Origin: Edaphochlamys debaryana
Taxonomy: Eukaryota; Chlorophyta; Chlorophyceae; Chlamydomonadales
Assembly: GCA_016858145.1 (NCBI GenBank)
Contig: JAEHOE010000072.1
Coordinates: forward strand, 248,001-312,000
DNA: 64,000 nt
Reading direction: 5' to 3'
This document shows, piece by piece, positions 34,101-46,745 of the stretch; the stretch's first letter is position 1; each line of letters opens with the position of its first letter. Both the position numbers and the translations under genes were made by a program. The notes below the pieces were generated by a model. That model saw nothing but the letters and a program-made list of their open reading frames with translations. It had not been told where the DNA came from and did no database searches.

Positions 34101-37100
34101 GTGGGCTTTCGTGTACGCACACCGCCGGCGGGCCGCTCAGCTATTGCTTAGCCTACAACACACGGACTATTTGATCTGGCGCTCGGACCTCTGGACTTGC
34201 GGAGCCAGCTCGCTGGACGGCCCATTCCAGTATGTCAGACGGGCGGGCGAATGGGCATTCTGCTTGCTTACTACTTCCACGTCCCCCAACACATATACGT
34301 GGCTGAAATTCCCTAGCAGCGTCGGAGCAAGTCCGAGACACGTGCCGCCGCCGCAGACCCACCTTCCGACAGCTCCGCCTCGTGCAGCGGCGGGCAGGGG
34401 TCGTCCTCCTGGATGGCCCGCATCAGCTCCTGAACGGGCGGCTCCGTGGCGTCTCCCGGGCCGCTGAAGGGCGGGTGGCCGACCAACACGTCGTACAACA
34501 TCGCGCCGAGGCCCCAGATGTCTTGCTGCAGGATTGGGCGGGCCATGAAAAAGCATCACCTCAGCGTCCCTCTGGTACCAATGTTTGTCAGAAACGCCCC
34601 CAAGAACGGTAACCGCAACGCAAACCCTTCAGCTTCGCTTCGCTGAGGAGGTGGAGCCAGGGACAGCGCGCCGGTGCGGGTTGCGGCATCCAGCAGCAGG
34701 CGGGATGCACGCCCGCGCACCTTGGGGGTGGTGGCGCGCAGCATCAGCTGCTGCGTGCGCGCGGGGGCGGGCAGGGTCCAGAGCGCCGCATACTCGGGGG
34801 CCAGGAAGGGCGGCGAGCCCTGAGAGCAAAGAACAGCAGCGGACGGGTGAAACCTCGGCGCACGCGCCGCGGCATGCAAGGTGCACGGAGCAACCAGCCG
34901 GTGTTGCTGAGATGGCGCTGGCTTGGCCTGCAGGCGTCTCGTACAACCTTGCAAAGAAACAAGCAGACGGCTTCGGCCCGAAGCCACCCCGCCTCGCCAG
35001 CCTACCTCGAGCGACAGCACGTGCCCGCCCTCCTCCTCCGCAGCCGACTCCACGTCCACAGCGCTCCCCATGTCTCCCAGCCGCCACCCCGGGCTGTCCA
35101 CGGCCCCGCCACCCGCGGTGCCGCGGCCCTGGCCGGAGCCCGGCGACCCCTGCATGGAGAGAGGAGGTCAGGAGCAAAGGTGCCGCTGGGGTAGCCCTCT
35201 ATAAGTCCGTAAAGCGAGGCAGATGGGCTCGACGGAGCGTGTACGAGATGGGGTTAGGCTGGGCAGGGAATCCTCGTTTCCCTGTGCCAACGCCAGGGGC
35301 GAGTCGCACCTGAGCCAAGTGGTCGGGCGCTGCAAACACGTTCTCCGGCTTGATGTCGCGGTGCACCAGGCCCTACAGGCGGTTGGTGGTGGTTGCGACG
35401 GTTGGCGGTTAGGGGTAGCCTTGGGCCCCAAGAACACCCCTGCCACCGCAAACACCCCTGCGTCACCCTCGGACAGCACGGTCCTGCACTTGTATCGGCA
35501 GAGGCGGAGCCCCCGGCTGGCATTCACGCCCCCTCTTCCCAGCTCGAACCCCTTTCCCTGGTCCCACCCGGCCGTGCATGATTGCCAGGGCCGCCAGCAC
35601 GTCTGCGGCCACCGCCCGCGCCTCCTCCTCCAGAAGGACCTCCCGATCCTGAGCGGTTGGGCAGGTAGTTGTTGGGGTTTGGGGAGCAGGCACGGTGCGG
35701 GAGGACAGAGGCAGTTCGCCCATCTGCGTGAAGAGCGATGTCTACCCAGCAACCGGCCCCTCACCGTCACCCGCCGATGCCGATACCAGCACCACTCCAA
35801 ATGACTGGCCCCCCGCTACAGCAAGCCGAAGTATCCCACCCAACCTCAGCCGGTAGAGCGCAGCCCCGCCCGCGCCTTGCACCCCGCCGTCCAGGCCCCC
35901 ACCCCTGCCCCGCAGAAAACCCCACCTGCTCGTCCAGCCACGTCAGCAGATCTGCCGCCTGCGGCCAGAGCCAGAAACGAGATCAGTCCCCCCTGCCTCC
36001 TGCCTGCGGCCATTGCCAAGTTGAGGTCGGCCCCAAGTTGCCCCCCAAAACGGGCTCGTAGATGCCACGAGGTAGCGCCGGATCTGGCCATGGCAGTCGG
36101 CCTCAGAGCAGAAGGCCCAGTGCCCTCAGCCCCAAGCTCGAAGGTGCCGCACAGCCCCACAGCATACCCCCTCTCTGGTTGCCAGGAGCTGGCGCCCGGC
36201 CTCGCGTGCCGTTCAGCAGAGACAGTAGAGCCCCCAAGCCCCGGCACCCGGCCCCGGGGCGCCCTGTCCTGCCTGCGCCTCCAGCAGGAGAGCCACGTGG
36301 GACCGATCCTCCACGGCGCCGTACAGCGGTACGATGCAGGGCTCGCCGGACAGGGCGCGGTGCACGGCCCACTCGTTCAGGACCTGCGGGTGGGAAGGAG
36401 CCGGGCGCAGGGGGGAAGGTGGGCAGCTGAGGCCAGGTGTCGAGGGCCTGCCATGTAAGCTGAGGAAACAGAACGCCCGGCAGAGGCCCCGAGGCCCTGA
36501 GGCCCTGAGTGCAGAGGGCTTTCTGCGGGCAACGGACTGGGTGCGGAGTTGAAGGACAGGGAAGTAACGGGTGGCAACCTTGGCCTTTGTCCCTCCTACT
36601 ACTATGTATTTGGTCTCCCCCCACACATGACCACCTACCTTGCTGTGCACCTTGGGGGAGGCCAGCAGCCGCTCCCGCGCAAACTGCTTGAGCACCGCTC
36701 GGTGACCCAGCGTGCGGTGCCGGACCAGCGACACGCTGCCGTGCCGCCCTGAGCCTGCGGCGGATGGCGGACGGTTCCGGGAAGGGTCCGTTGGGGCGGC
36801 CGTGGGGCAAGGGGCGGCAGGTGTTGGCACTGGGCAGGCACCGCGCACGGTGCAGGGCGGAACGGCAGAGGCACAGGGCCCCGAGGACACGGCTTGACCG
36901 CCTCCGTACGGTGTGGCCACATGTGATGGGGCTGACTACCCCGCGTCCCCCCACCTAGTTACGTCCCCACCTAGGTGCTTCACGTCGACCAGCTTGGTCG
37001 ACAGCCGCGGAGCCCTGGGGGGGCCAACCCACATGGAGGCGGGGGGAAGGGTCGTCAGGAACGGCTGCCAAGCCTCGGCCCGGGCCCTCAAGGGCCTCTG

Positions 37101-37434
37101 ACCAGACGCCCGAGGGCTCCATCCTCCGGGGCTGACAGTCCAGCTACCGGGTCCAGTAGCCCCACTGACACCAGCATGTACATGCCCCCACAGGGAAGGC
37201 CGGCCTCTGCCCTTGCTGCGAGGAATTATGAGGCACCTCCACTCGGCATGGAAAGGCCCTACGCTGTCAGGCCGTCCGCACCCCACGTCCCCACCCCCGG
37301 CCGCTGTTGTTCGGGGCCAGGCGACCCCCGCCGCACCATAGCTTGGGCGCCCTTAGCCATGGGGGGCACCCGGGCAGGAACACGGGGGAGTCCTCCAGGA
37401 GCTGAACAGCCTTGCGGGGCTTAGATGAGGCCAT
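31112..37434 (-). CDS. Serine/threonine protein kinase with long disordered tail
   Basis: Eleven exons: 37434-37370, 37014-36971, 36754-36639, 36383-36273, 35958-35926, 35648-35568, 35372-35310, 35149-35006, 34819-34721, 34525-34363 and 33933-31112. Phases agree throughout. One intron appears to use a GC donor (after 36273) and two acceptors are TAG or weak. The product is 1246 residues. The kinase domain covers about 37-330: GSGRHGSV loop, VLK with Lys59, Glu79 in helix C, HRDIKPEN (Asp156), DMG at 197-199 in place of DFG, APE at 226-228, DIWGLG, and a final LRPDAAQLLEHPWL. All catalytic residues are kept, so it should be active. Residues about 340-1246 are Pro/Ala/Ser-rich with many SP sites. 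I cannot place the subfamily. It lies between members 1 and 2 of the MG-Cys family. Confidence 0.9.
33364..33600 (-). repeat. Coding SP-rich tandem repeat in the kinase tail
   Basis: Imperfect units of about 24-36 bases (plus-strand GGCGAGGGCGAGGGC variants) encode repeated RPPSPSP and SPTR segments on the minus strand, giving a dense array of possible proline-directed phosphosites. Confidence 0.85.
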
Positions 37435-38637
37435 GTCTTTGCCCTTGGCAGGCGGCCATGCCCGATCCCCCCGACCCGCGCCGGAGAAGTCCGGGGAGCG
37501 CTTCCAGAACGCTGCCACCGTTACGCGACGGGTCCGGACCGCACGCCGCTCGGGGAGGAGCAGCGGAAGAGCGGGGGCTGAGGGGACCTGGGCGAAAGGT
37601 CCGTGGGGAAAGCTGCCGGCGCTGCGGGTGGTGGCCGGCGTACCGAGCCGGGCACCCGAAGACGCGTTTGGGCAGGCATCGCCGCCACCGCGAGCAAGTC
37701 CCGGGCTTGCACGCATCGTGAATTCGTTCGACTTTCTAGTGTAACCTCATTGCAGCTGCCAGGCTTCACGGTCAAGTGGTGCGCGCGCGCAATTGCGTCT
37801 GTGCAGGTCTGCGTGAATGGCTTAGCCGTAGCTGTGCTTTCGTGCTATATGACAACTATATGGAGAGCAGCAAGTCGTCGGCGACCCGCTCATGCGACCC
37901 GCTCATGACGGCTTGCGCGCCAAAATGCGTCGACCTGCGCATCCCGTGACCGTCATCGGCTGTCTGTCTCGTCCAGAGGTTTATTATCGCGATGCAGGCA
38001 CGCTTCTGCTGGGGGGGCGGTTCGGTGAGTTGGCATGGTCTTCACGTGCGAGCTCGTGACCCCCAGGCTTGTTGAGCCCCCTGACGGCTTGCGAGGGTGC
38101 TCAGCAGCTGTTGATACAGCAGGGGCGAAGGCTGATGGGGAGGGGGGGCCCAGCTCAGGGGAAACCGTGCCGGGGGGAAGCAGGGGGAAAGGGCGGGAAG
38201 GGGAAACGTTCAGACGTCTTCAGGTAGGCTTCGGCGCCCACGTCGTTTCTTCCACCGCGCTGCTCTTAGTCGCGCACTCGGAAGGACCTCCTGGGTTCCG
38301 GGTAGGGATGTGTGTACTGTGCCCACGCGTGTACTAACGCTCGACCCGACGAGAAGCTGGCACCGTTGCCCGCAGGCCCAGCGTTTCTCTGGACTTCCAC
38401 ATCGGATGCTTTGCTACTGGTAAAACTTGTTCGGCCCGCGAGGATGACCGGTGCTGTGGCGACCGACCGGGAGGGCTTCGATATGAGCAGGATTAAGCCC
38501 TGCGCCTGTGCCTAACACATACTCACTAGTCTCGCTCCTGCCTTTTCGCAAGCATAGTATTCTCAGTACACAGCCTTAGCCTTCCCTACCCTACAGCACT
38601 GGGCGGCTGGTCCCCAGCCAGCGACTAGACGCCAAGA
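37435..38637. promoter_or_regulatory. Divergent intergenic region between kinase and family member 2
   Basis: About 1.2 kb separates the two start codons and should hold both promoters and 5' UTRs. I see no gene or clear named element in it. Confidence 0.4.
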
Positions 38638-40031
38638 ATGGGTCTCTTCTCCTGCTTTACGGGCTCTATAGACACGCGAGAGCGATCAAAGGTGCGAACA
38701 GGTGTCAGCGCAGGCTGGCTCGTGCTCTCTGGGTCGAATGGCATGTGGTTCGTCCTCGGGAAGAGCGCCGGCCACCGACGACCCGCTCTATGCCAATGTT
38801 GCACACCCGAACCTACCTGACACAGACGAGCGGGAAAACGCGCAACACGGTTGACTCAGCAGGGCACGGCGCCACCTCTCCAGGTACGCTGCAGCGGCGC
38901 CGAAGCGAAGCCTCCCGAGTCGCGTTTCGCCTCTTGGCAGCCATAATTACTGTTGCAGGCTGCTGCGTTAGCGGGCGGCATGTTGCCATGCCTGGGCCCC
39001 GGGACTTCGCGACGAAGCCCGCGAAAGTGACACGGGATGGCCGAAGGAGGCCGCTGGGTGTTGACGCACCCCCTTTCCCACGACCCGCAGGGCCCGACAC
39101 CGCTGTAAGAGGCCGCGACGGCAACTCGGCCCTACACCATGCCCCACCTCAGCTCCCGTCGCCGCCCCAGCCATGCAGTCCGGGCCTCGGCAAGTACGCC
39201 TGCAACGGGCCTTCGAGCACCTCTGGCCCCGTCCCCACGAGCCCCTTCGATGCACCTGCGGCCAGCCTTGCGTCGCCAATTCCCTCCCGCCGCTCTGACG
39301 CGGGCGCGGCCAGCTTCCTAGCCTCCAACCGTCCCAGCCCGTCATCAGCCACAGGACCAAGGGAGCTGCCCAGCCCCCTCTACCACGGCCCCCCATGCCC
39401 GAACGGGCCGGGCAGCTACAGCCAGTACGGCCTTCCCGAGTCCCCAGGGCTGGCCTTCCCCAGGGTGCACGCTTCCCCAGGCAACAGCCTGTACGGCGTG
39501 TCTCCTCCGTACGCGCCGGCGGGATACACCGCGTACCGCCCGTGCAGCAGCACAAGCAGGGGGCCGGAGCCAGGCACACCCGAGCGCAATACGCCGCCAC
39601 AAGGCGCGCGCCCTTCGCCTGCGAACTCCAGGGCTGCCAAAGACGCCGAGGATGCCGCCCTAGTCCAGTTCCTGCTGGCCCGGGGCATGACCGGCTCTGT
39701 GGCAGTGATAATGCAACGGCGCGCGGCGTCCGCAACACGCGGGTCGGGGAGCCTGACGGCGGGCGGGGCCGGGCCCGAGCGGATCTCCCCACCGGGCCCA
39801 AGCAGGCCCAGCCAGGCCAAGCCGCGCCGCGCCTCGGTCGCCGGCGGAGGCGCCGGCGGAGGCGAGTCGAAGCGCCTGAGCGGCGCCGGCGCCCGCCAGC
39901 GCCGCACGTCACTGGGAGAGCCAGAGCCGACGCACGTGGTCGAGACGGCGGCACCCCTTTCTGGCCCTGGCCGGGCAAGCCACCGCTACGCGGCCTATGC
40001 GCAGGGCGTGGCTATGGGGGGCGGCCGCTGA
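38638..40031 (+). CDS. MG-Cys family member 2
   Basis: Exons are 38638-38691, 38826-38883 and 38959-40031, GT-AG, phases 0 then 1, giving 394 residues. The N-terminus MGLFSCFTGS has Gly2, Ser5 and Cys6, a good pattern for myristoylation plus palmitoylation. The middle is Pro/Ser/Gly/Tyr-rich. The family core lies at about 270-295 (LVQFLLARGMTGSVAVIMQR), followed by RRAAS. Near the C-terminus are RRASVAGG and RRTSLGEP sites and an Ala/Tyr-rich end. The start ATG opens a very short first exon, which would be missed by simple ORF calling; similarity to the other members supports it. Function is unknown. Confidence 0.75.
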
Positions 40032-42943
40032 TGGGTTTTACCTTTTTTTGCCTTTTCGGTTGCTCGGGTTGCTTTCCCATATGTATAGACAAGGAGGCGC
40101 GCGCCATGCCGGTGGAGACCTACGGGTGCGCGTAGCGGCGGGAAGGTGCTGGGGGAGCCGCTGAGCGGTGAGAGCAGAGCCGCCGCCCGGGCGCTGGCCT
40201 TGGTGTGGATGCCGCATGGGAGCCCCCTCGAAGGGGCGGGCTCTGCGTCCTGAAACAGAGCAGGGGGCGGTGCCACGCGCGGCGGCCTGCTTGGGGCGAT
40301 ACCGGTGCATTGGGAGCTCTGCAGTAGACACAAGCCAAAGCGAGTCCGCTTTGACGGTGTTGCCTGCGACAACGTAGGTCTAAATGCGTCTCAGGCCCTC
40401 TGGGCCGTGTGGGGCGGGGGTGTTGAGGCTGCAGGGCCTCTGCAGGGGCCTGCGGGAAGCGGGTATCAGCGGCGGGTCACAGCCGCCGGCACATGAAGAC
40501 TGGGTACTGTGAAGAGGAAGTGCATTCATTGTTGTGTAGCTGCGCGTGGGCATTCGTGTGAAGGCCATGCCGCGTCGCAACCCAGTGACCGAGTGCGTGG
40601 TTGTGGTGCTGATTGGAAAAGTCGTTGGGTACGTAAGGGTGGGACAGCAGAGATGCAGGGGGCAGGGGGTTATTGGGGTCGGGGAAGTGTGTACTGGCAC
40701 AGCCCCGTTAGCCATTCATCACCATGGGAGGGAATGTTGCCATGGTGCAAGGGTTTGGGCTCGCCGAATGAGGCCTTGCCGTAGGCTCGTCGCTATGCAG
40801 AAGATACGGGTATTGCGAATGCCTCCGAGTGGAGCCGTTACAGTTGTGAGCCGTCATGCCTTGGGCGGTTAAGGGGATTCGTCTTTAGCTGGGTTGACAT
40901 CCTGTGGGCGTGCGTGGAATTCATGCGTCGCCATAACTAGCAATACTGCCATTCATAATGGGGCTCAAGTACAAAGATGATCGCAGATGGTACATAAGGT
41001 AGGATTCATTCGAGGGAGAGGAAAGATGATTGGGTGCTATGGGCGCTGCTGAAGCTTCAGCCTGCCTTCGAACGTGTTGGTCTAGCTGTGCCGGCTGTGT
41101 GGAGTATTTTTTTTTGGAGTATGGAACGAGGCAGGCAATGACGCCGGCCCTCACCGTTAGGTATGGGTTTAGGAGCGCCGGGTTATATGAGGTCAGGTCC
41201 TGGCTGGATTGGTTAGGTAGCCGCTGCACAGGGGACTCTATGATTGGTTTGCTTGCGCAGTCTGTATCCCCACTGGTACCTGCCGGTATTCGGCTCACTC
41301 GACGTAGGAAGGTGGAAGGGCTGAAGCCCACACGCACTCAACAGTTTCATCCCGCCAAGACTCGGCTGCCTCATGCCGACGTCGGACTGGTGCTCGGAGA
41401 GACAGGGTGCGGGCGGGCATAGCCCCCATGTAACATACAAGCAGGAAGGCCTGCCAGCACTACACGGAGCGATACCGTTACCGGTATGTGAATGCACCCG
41501 AGCAAGGCATGGTCCGGGTTATCGGTCGCGGCCATGCTGTGGCTAGGCGTGGAGGTTGGTGGGCGTGACCTATCTGGAGCCCACAGGCAGCATGGTGTGC
41601 AGCAGCGCATAGTACCGAGCTCACCCCGGGCATGCAGTTAAGGCGGATAGCCCGGGGTTTTTATTGTTTCCTACATTGCCCTAACCGCCACAACCAACAC
41701 CAAGTCCAGCACTCCAGTCCAACGCTCCAGCACTCCAGCAACGCTCCAGCAAGATACCTGCAAGCAGCAACTTCTGTCCTCGCTAGAAGGGTAGGGTACG
41801 CGCTGTGGCGCTAACCCCGAGGCTCTAACTAGGCCTACTTAGCCAAACGAGCCACGGAGACAGCACCGACGTAGCTACGTGAAACAGGCGAGAATACCGC
41901 CCAAGGACACGAACACGCACACAACACCCGGCACCATGTGCCGTACACGCATGGGAACAGCTACCCGGGAACGTAGGAAACCTCGGTTTCCTAAGCTGCG
42001 CTACGCTCCGCAAGGAAACCAGCAGTTTCGGAGAGGGGAGGACCTCAAGCGAGAGGCTGCAGCTGCTCTCAAGGGCCTTCAATGCGAAGGAGGCGGCTGG
42101 GCTCTGGCTGGGCTCTGGGCGTCTGGGGCCTGGCGCGTGGCCAAACAACCCTTGCACTACAACCCCGGCTGTGCGTGTGAGTGCCGTACTGCATTACAAG
42201 CCTCATACTTGCGTGCTTACGGATCCTCCCCTAGCATCCCCCCGACCCCCCCCTTTGCTGGGAAGCGTGGAAAGTGGCCCACCTACCCAGTGGCAGGATG
42301 AGGGTGTTCCCCTTGGCGGCCCACCCTCCTCAGCTCTCCACGGCGCCAGCTCCTCACCGGTGGCCCGGTGGGCTTATGCACGCCTGTGCCCGGACGGTTT
42401 TAAGGCCCTCCCGCCCTCCGACCGATCAAAGCGTAGGGTGTTCCAGGGCGTGTGCTCCAGGACGTATTCCAACCTCGCAGGTCCTGACTTCCGAAGGGTG
42501 AACAGGCCCAGACGCATTTACTCGCAGAGCCCGCCGGGCAACTCACAGCACTGAATACTGAAGTGATTTGCCAGCAGGGCAGTTTCGGGGTCGCAACATA
42601 ATTGGACCTCTTCTTCGCGAAGCGCGGCCAAGACCTTCGAACGGTGAAGCCCGGTTTCTGTCCTAATCGCGACGTATGCCTGACAAGCTCGTCGCCTCAA
42701 AATGCCTGGGCTCCTGCTGGTCCTGTTCGCGAGAGAGCGCAGTTTCTTTTGCGGAGTTCACCATGGTCTCGTCCCGTTTCAGTTGACGTCTTCGTTGTCT
42801 ACGTCCACCCCGGTCCCGATCTCTGCTGCTGCCCAGATACCTACCTGTACTCTGACTTCATCGCCACAATTACTCCTACCTGCGCGTGCGCGATCGTTGC
42901 TCATCGGCTTGCGGCTCGCCGCTCGTTAAAGAACTAGAGAGAG
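40032..42943. other. Intergenic region between family members 2 and 3
   Basis: It has no supported gene. A small tandem run of CTCCAGCA units lies at about 41706-41757. On the minus strand at about 42790-42370 two open segments (VAIRTETGLHRSKVLAALRE frame and LEYVLEHTPWNTLRFDRS frame) look mildly coding, but I could not splice them into a gene. Confidence 0.4.
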
Positions 42944-44963
42944 ATGGGCTTCTTCGCCTGCTTTGGAGGCTCTTCCAGCGACAGAGAGAGCAAAGTAAGC
43001 ACATGATTATGACCAGCGGGCGTTTTGCAGGCCGGGAGCTACGCCGGCACGGCATCGGCGGATGCAACACGCTCGCGTCCGCCTGCGAGGCTCACACTGT
43101 GCGTGCTGCTTACCAGGCCAAGGCACGATGCAAGACAGATGGCCAACTGAGGGCGGCAATCGCGGACAAAGGTTGGAAGTCAGAGGGGTTAGGCGGCCCG
43201 GCGGTCCTGCACGGCGGCTGGCGCACAGTAGAGCAGTAACTCGACTCGAACGGGGAATGAGCGCCTTCCTGCTGTCGACTGAAGGCGGAGGCAGAGGGAA
43301 TGGTCGACGGGGGCGGACGGGCAAGTAAGACAGCGTGGCGAGGAGCCGCGGCAGGCCGTGGTGCCCCCCTCCCCTCCCCTCCCCTCGCCCGATGTGCCAC
43401 GTTGCGTCCGCCATCCCCCCATTCTATGACGTGCCCAGGTGCTCCCAACCAGCTCGGCTGCAAGCCTCAGACGACGCCCAACGCCAACGCGGTGGCTTTG
43501 GCCGATGTCTCCAAGCTGGACAAGGCACAGAGCCCGCTCCCCACTGAGCTGACCACCTCACTGCCTCGGAACCAAAGCAGCATGCCCCTATACGAGGCGC
43601 TCTCCGCTCCCTCCGACTGCGCTGCGTCGCCCTTCCTCACACGCCCCTCCGACACCTCCACGACGATCGCCTCCACCCTCCTGTCAAAGCCATCAGACAC
43701 AAGCACAGCACTCAGCCAGCTCCAATCCTGCCGTGCGCCCTCCCGCACAAGCCGGCCCGGGTTCGGTCCGGAGCAGTCTGGCCTGTCCGGTCGGTCCGTC
43801 CTCTCCGTCACCGCTCTCAGTCGGGCCGGCAGCCGCAGCAACCTGGTTGGCGGCGCTTACAGCGCCCACAGTGGCCATGGCCTCAGCAACATGCCCAGCA
43901 CGCCCCTGCCGGCCCTGTCCCCTGCAAGCGGCGTGCAGCGGCATGTGAGCGGATCCAGCCGCCACGACGCCTCCACTCCCGACCGCGTGACTCCCAAGCA
44001 TGCCACGAGGTGAGGCTGGGACCCAGCGGGAGGACAACTTTTTCTGCACACACGCTCCGCCGGTCGCCGGTTAAGTCCTTGTTTGCGAGCACTCAATGGC
44101 CTCGATATGCCGCCGTCCCTCAACCCGCCTGCTCTACTTTACCCGCGCACTCCTTTGCTCACCGCCGTCCATGCACCCACCCCACCTCATCTCGATCCCT
44201 CAGCGCCAAGAACCTCACGGCGGCGGAAGGGGACCGAGTCATCGAGTACCTCCTGTCCCGGGGCATGTTCAGCTCCGTGGCAGCCCTCAAGCAGCGGCGC
44301 GCCATCTCAACCACCCGCGTTGCAACCGTCGACGGCGGTGCATGCGCCAGCATCAACGGCGGCGGCTCCGAAAGCGGACAGCAGCAAGCGCAGACGCACT
44401 CGCAGCGCCGCAGGCAGCGGCGCTCGTCCCAGTCTGGGACGAGCCCGGTGCCAGCCCCTTGCCGTGACCGCGACGAGGGGGTGGGGTCAGGGCAGGGCAC
44501 GCCCGTGGGTCCGCGGGCCTCGGGCCCCGGCACGGGCTCGGGCAGGCTCTTCGCCGCTTCGGGCCCGGGCCCCCGCGGCAAGGAGTTGTCCTCCGGTGTC
44601 TGCAGCGACCGTGCTCCGCGCCGCGCCTCCCTGAACGGCGGCCGGAGCTCCGCCGCACTGGCGGCGGCCGCAGCGGAGGAGGAGACGCCGACAGCTGCGG
44701 CTGCGGCCGGTGACAGGGGCGCCAGCGGCGACGCTCTGCCCAAGAGGGCGCCGAGCGCTGGCCAGACGCCCAAGCACCGGCGGATGTCTCTGGAGGCGAC
44801 GGAGGAGGAGGCCCGGAACGGTGGGGTGGTTCCCCGCCGCAACTCCCAGGCAATGCTGGCGAAGCGGGCGGAGGACGTGTTGGCGGCGGCGCGGGCGGCG
44901 GCGGGCGCCGGGCGCAGGTTGGGGGAGCGTCCTTCCGCGGCGGAGCAGGGCCTGATCATCTGA
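42944..44963 (+). CDS. MG-Cys family member 3
   Basis: Exons are 42944-42994, 43117-43171 (weak GTTGGA donor, least certain), 43439-44009 and 44204-44963. Phases are 0, 1 and 2, giving 478 residues. The N-terminus MGFFACFGGSSS has Gly2 and Cys6. The middle is Ser/Thr/Pro-rich. An extra intron, not present in the others, falls just before the family core at about 238-264 (VIEYLLSRGMFSSVAALKQR, then RRAIS). The tail has RRASL, RRMSLEATEEE and RRNSQAML sites and ends with an Ala-rich helix (AEDVLAAARAAAGAG) and GLII. The helix is shared with members 4 and 5. The exon 2 choice was made because it is the only one found with start phase 0 and end phase 1. Confidence 0.72.
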
Positions 44964-46278
44964 GAGCTTGGTGGGGGTGAGGGTGCTAGGATGTGGTGGT
45001 CGTCTCTCGTCTGGATTTGCTCAGAGGCACTGTGAGGGAGAGGACTAGCGACGCGGGGTGGTGGGAAGGTCGGGTTAGGGGCCAAAGGTGCGGATCCCTA
45101 TGGAGTTCTGCATGCTACACATAGGTCAAGGGCTGCTTTGACGGTAGAGAATATAGCTGAGTGAAGAAAGGACTTCGGGTGGCTTCGGGGCCTCTACTTT
45201 TTATGTCCATGTCCGTGTCCCACATGCCCACCACTCTGCTGAAGGGGTGTTGTGCTTGCGGGCTGGCGACTCAGAGGTGTGACCTAGCTGCAGTACGTTG
45301 CGTCGGCGTACCCTCCTCACCTGGTATTGCCATCTGTCAGGCAGCAGTCAGAGGGCTTACTTTCACGTGACACCAATCCGCTGGTGTTGTATTCCGCCGC
45401 CGCCCGCATGAGGTGGGCCGCCGGCAGGTCCAGCTACGGGCCAGTGGCATGGGTTGATGAGCTGCTCCATGACATATTGGAAGAGGTCGCGGCTTTCTAG
45501 AGGCTGGTCATTGTGTAGCTCGTCTGATTGCGTTGTTAGCCCGGCGCATATGTACGGGTGATGCGGCCCACGCACGCGGCAGAGCCCAGGCGGTGGAGCC
45601 CCCCCAGATTCATTCCAGGCGTGCCCGTGCTTACCCATGCTTTGGGAGGCTTGAGGCTTCCTTGCTTGCGTGTTGTCCTTGCGCCCTGTTTGGACCTCTT
45701 TCGTGCTGAGTAGTTGAGACACGTATTGGGGCTCGGAAACTTCAAATTGGCCCTCTCTTGACTGCTGTGTGTAGCATTTCTACCTCCTTGTCATCCACCT
45801 GCCACTCTTCCATTCGTTCCTCGAACATCAATCGATTGTAGCTGCAGGACTCCTCTAGCCCTGTGTTTTGAGGAATGCGCACCCACCCAACTCTATGCTG
45901 GGCCTATCAGCTCAGGGCCTCTCACTAGGGCTGAAGGCTGGAACCTGGCTGGGACCGTGGTCTTGATGTGGAGAGAGGCTGCTAGCAATGCTGGTGTGTT
46001 TGGTCGGTGCTGCCTCTGCAGGCGCCACGTATGAACGAGTGTAGGCTCAGAGGTCCACGACCTAAACGTTATGCAGGGGCCAACGGCACAGTAGACGGAG
46101 ATTCATGCCGGCGTGGGCTATTATTTGAGCGGTCTATGCGTGGCTGGGGAGGGCTGGGGCAACCTAATGAGATTGGGCCCTAGAGGGCCCCTAGTCTAGG
46201 TTGGGACAGCGGCAAGGGCTTGTGTGGACGCAAGGCAAGTACGGTGGCGGCATACAGGGCCTTGGGCAGGCACCTGCC

Positions 46279-46376
46279 CTTCCCCAGGCTGCGCGCTTCC
46301 CCAGGGCCTTCCCCAGTCCCCAGGGCTGCACGCTTCCCCAGGCTGCACGCTTCCCCAAGGCTGCACGCTTCCTGTG
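46279..46376. repeat. Minisatellite, unit near TTCCCCAGGCTGCACGC
   Basis: Four to five imperfect 17-18-base units are visible. A similar short string (CTTCCCCAGG) occurs in the coding exon of family member 2 near 39459-39483, which may be coincidence. Confidence 0.8.
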
Positions 46377-46410
46377 AAGCAAGGATGGCGCCTTGCGGGG
46401 CCGGGTTAGC

Positions 46411-46515
46411 CCTGAGGAGGGGCCTGGGGCCTTGAGGAGGGGCCTGGGGCCTTGAGGAAGGGCCTTGAGAAAGGGCCTTTAGGAAGGGCCTTTAGGAAGG
46501 GCCTTTAGGAAGGGC
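46411..46515. repeat. Minisatellite of CTTGAGGAGGGGCCTGGGGC and GGGCCTTTAGGAA units
   Basis: Two or three copies of a 19-20-base unit run into three copies of a 13-base unit. Confidence 0.85.
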
Positions 46516-46653
46516 GTTGACTGGGTGGGTACTGCCGTACTGAACCGTGGGTGTGCCTGAGCACCACAGACCATAGGGATGGTGGTCGAAGGGTGGCTGC
46601 GGGGATACTTCAATGTTGACGCTGTTGTGTTGTAACGCCATGAGTGCACACTC

Positions 46654-46745
46654 GACTGGGCAGCTTTGGGGAAGCAGCCTGGGGAAGGGCAGCTTTGGGG
46701 AAGGGCAGCCTCTGGGGAAGGCCAGCCTGGGGACCGTGCAGCCGG
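46654..46745. repeat. Imperfect GGGGAAGGGCAGC tandem repeat
   Basis: Four to five imperfect units of [16 protein letters not shown] are visible. No coding function is apparent. Confidence 0.75.
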
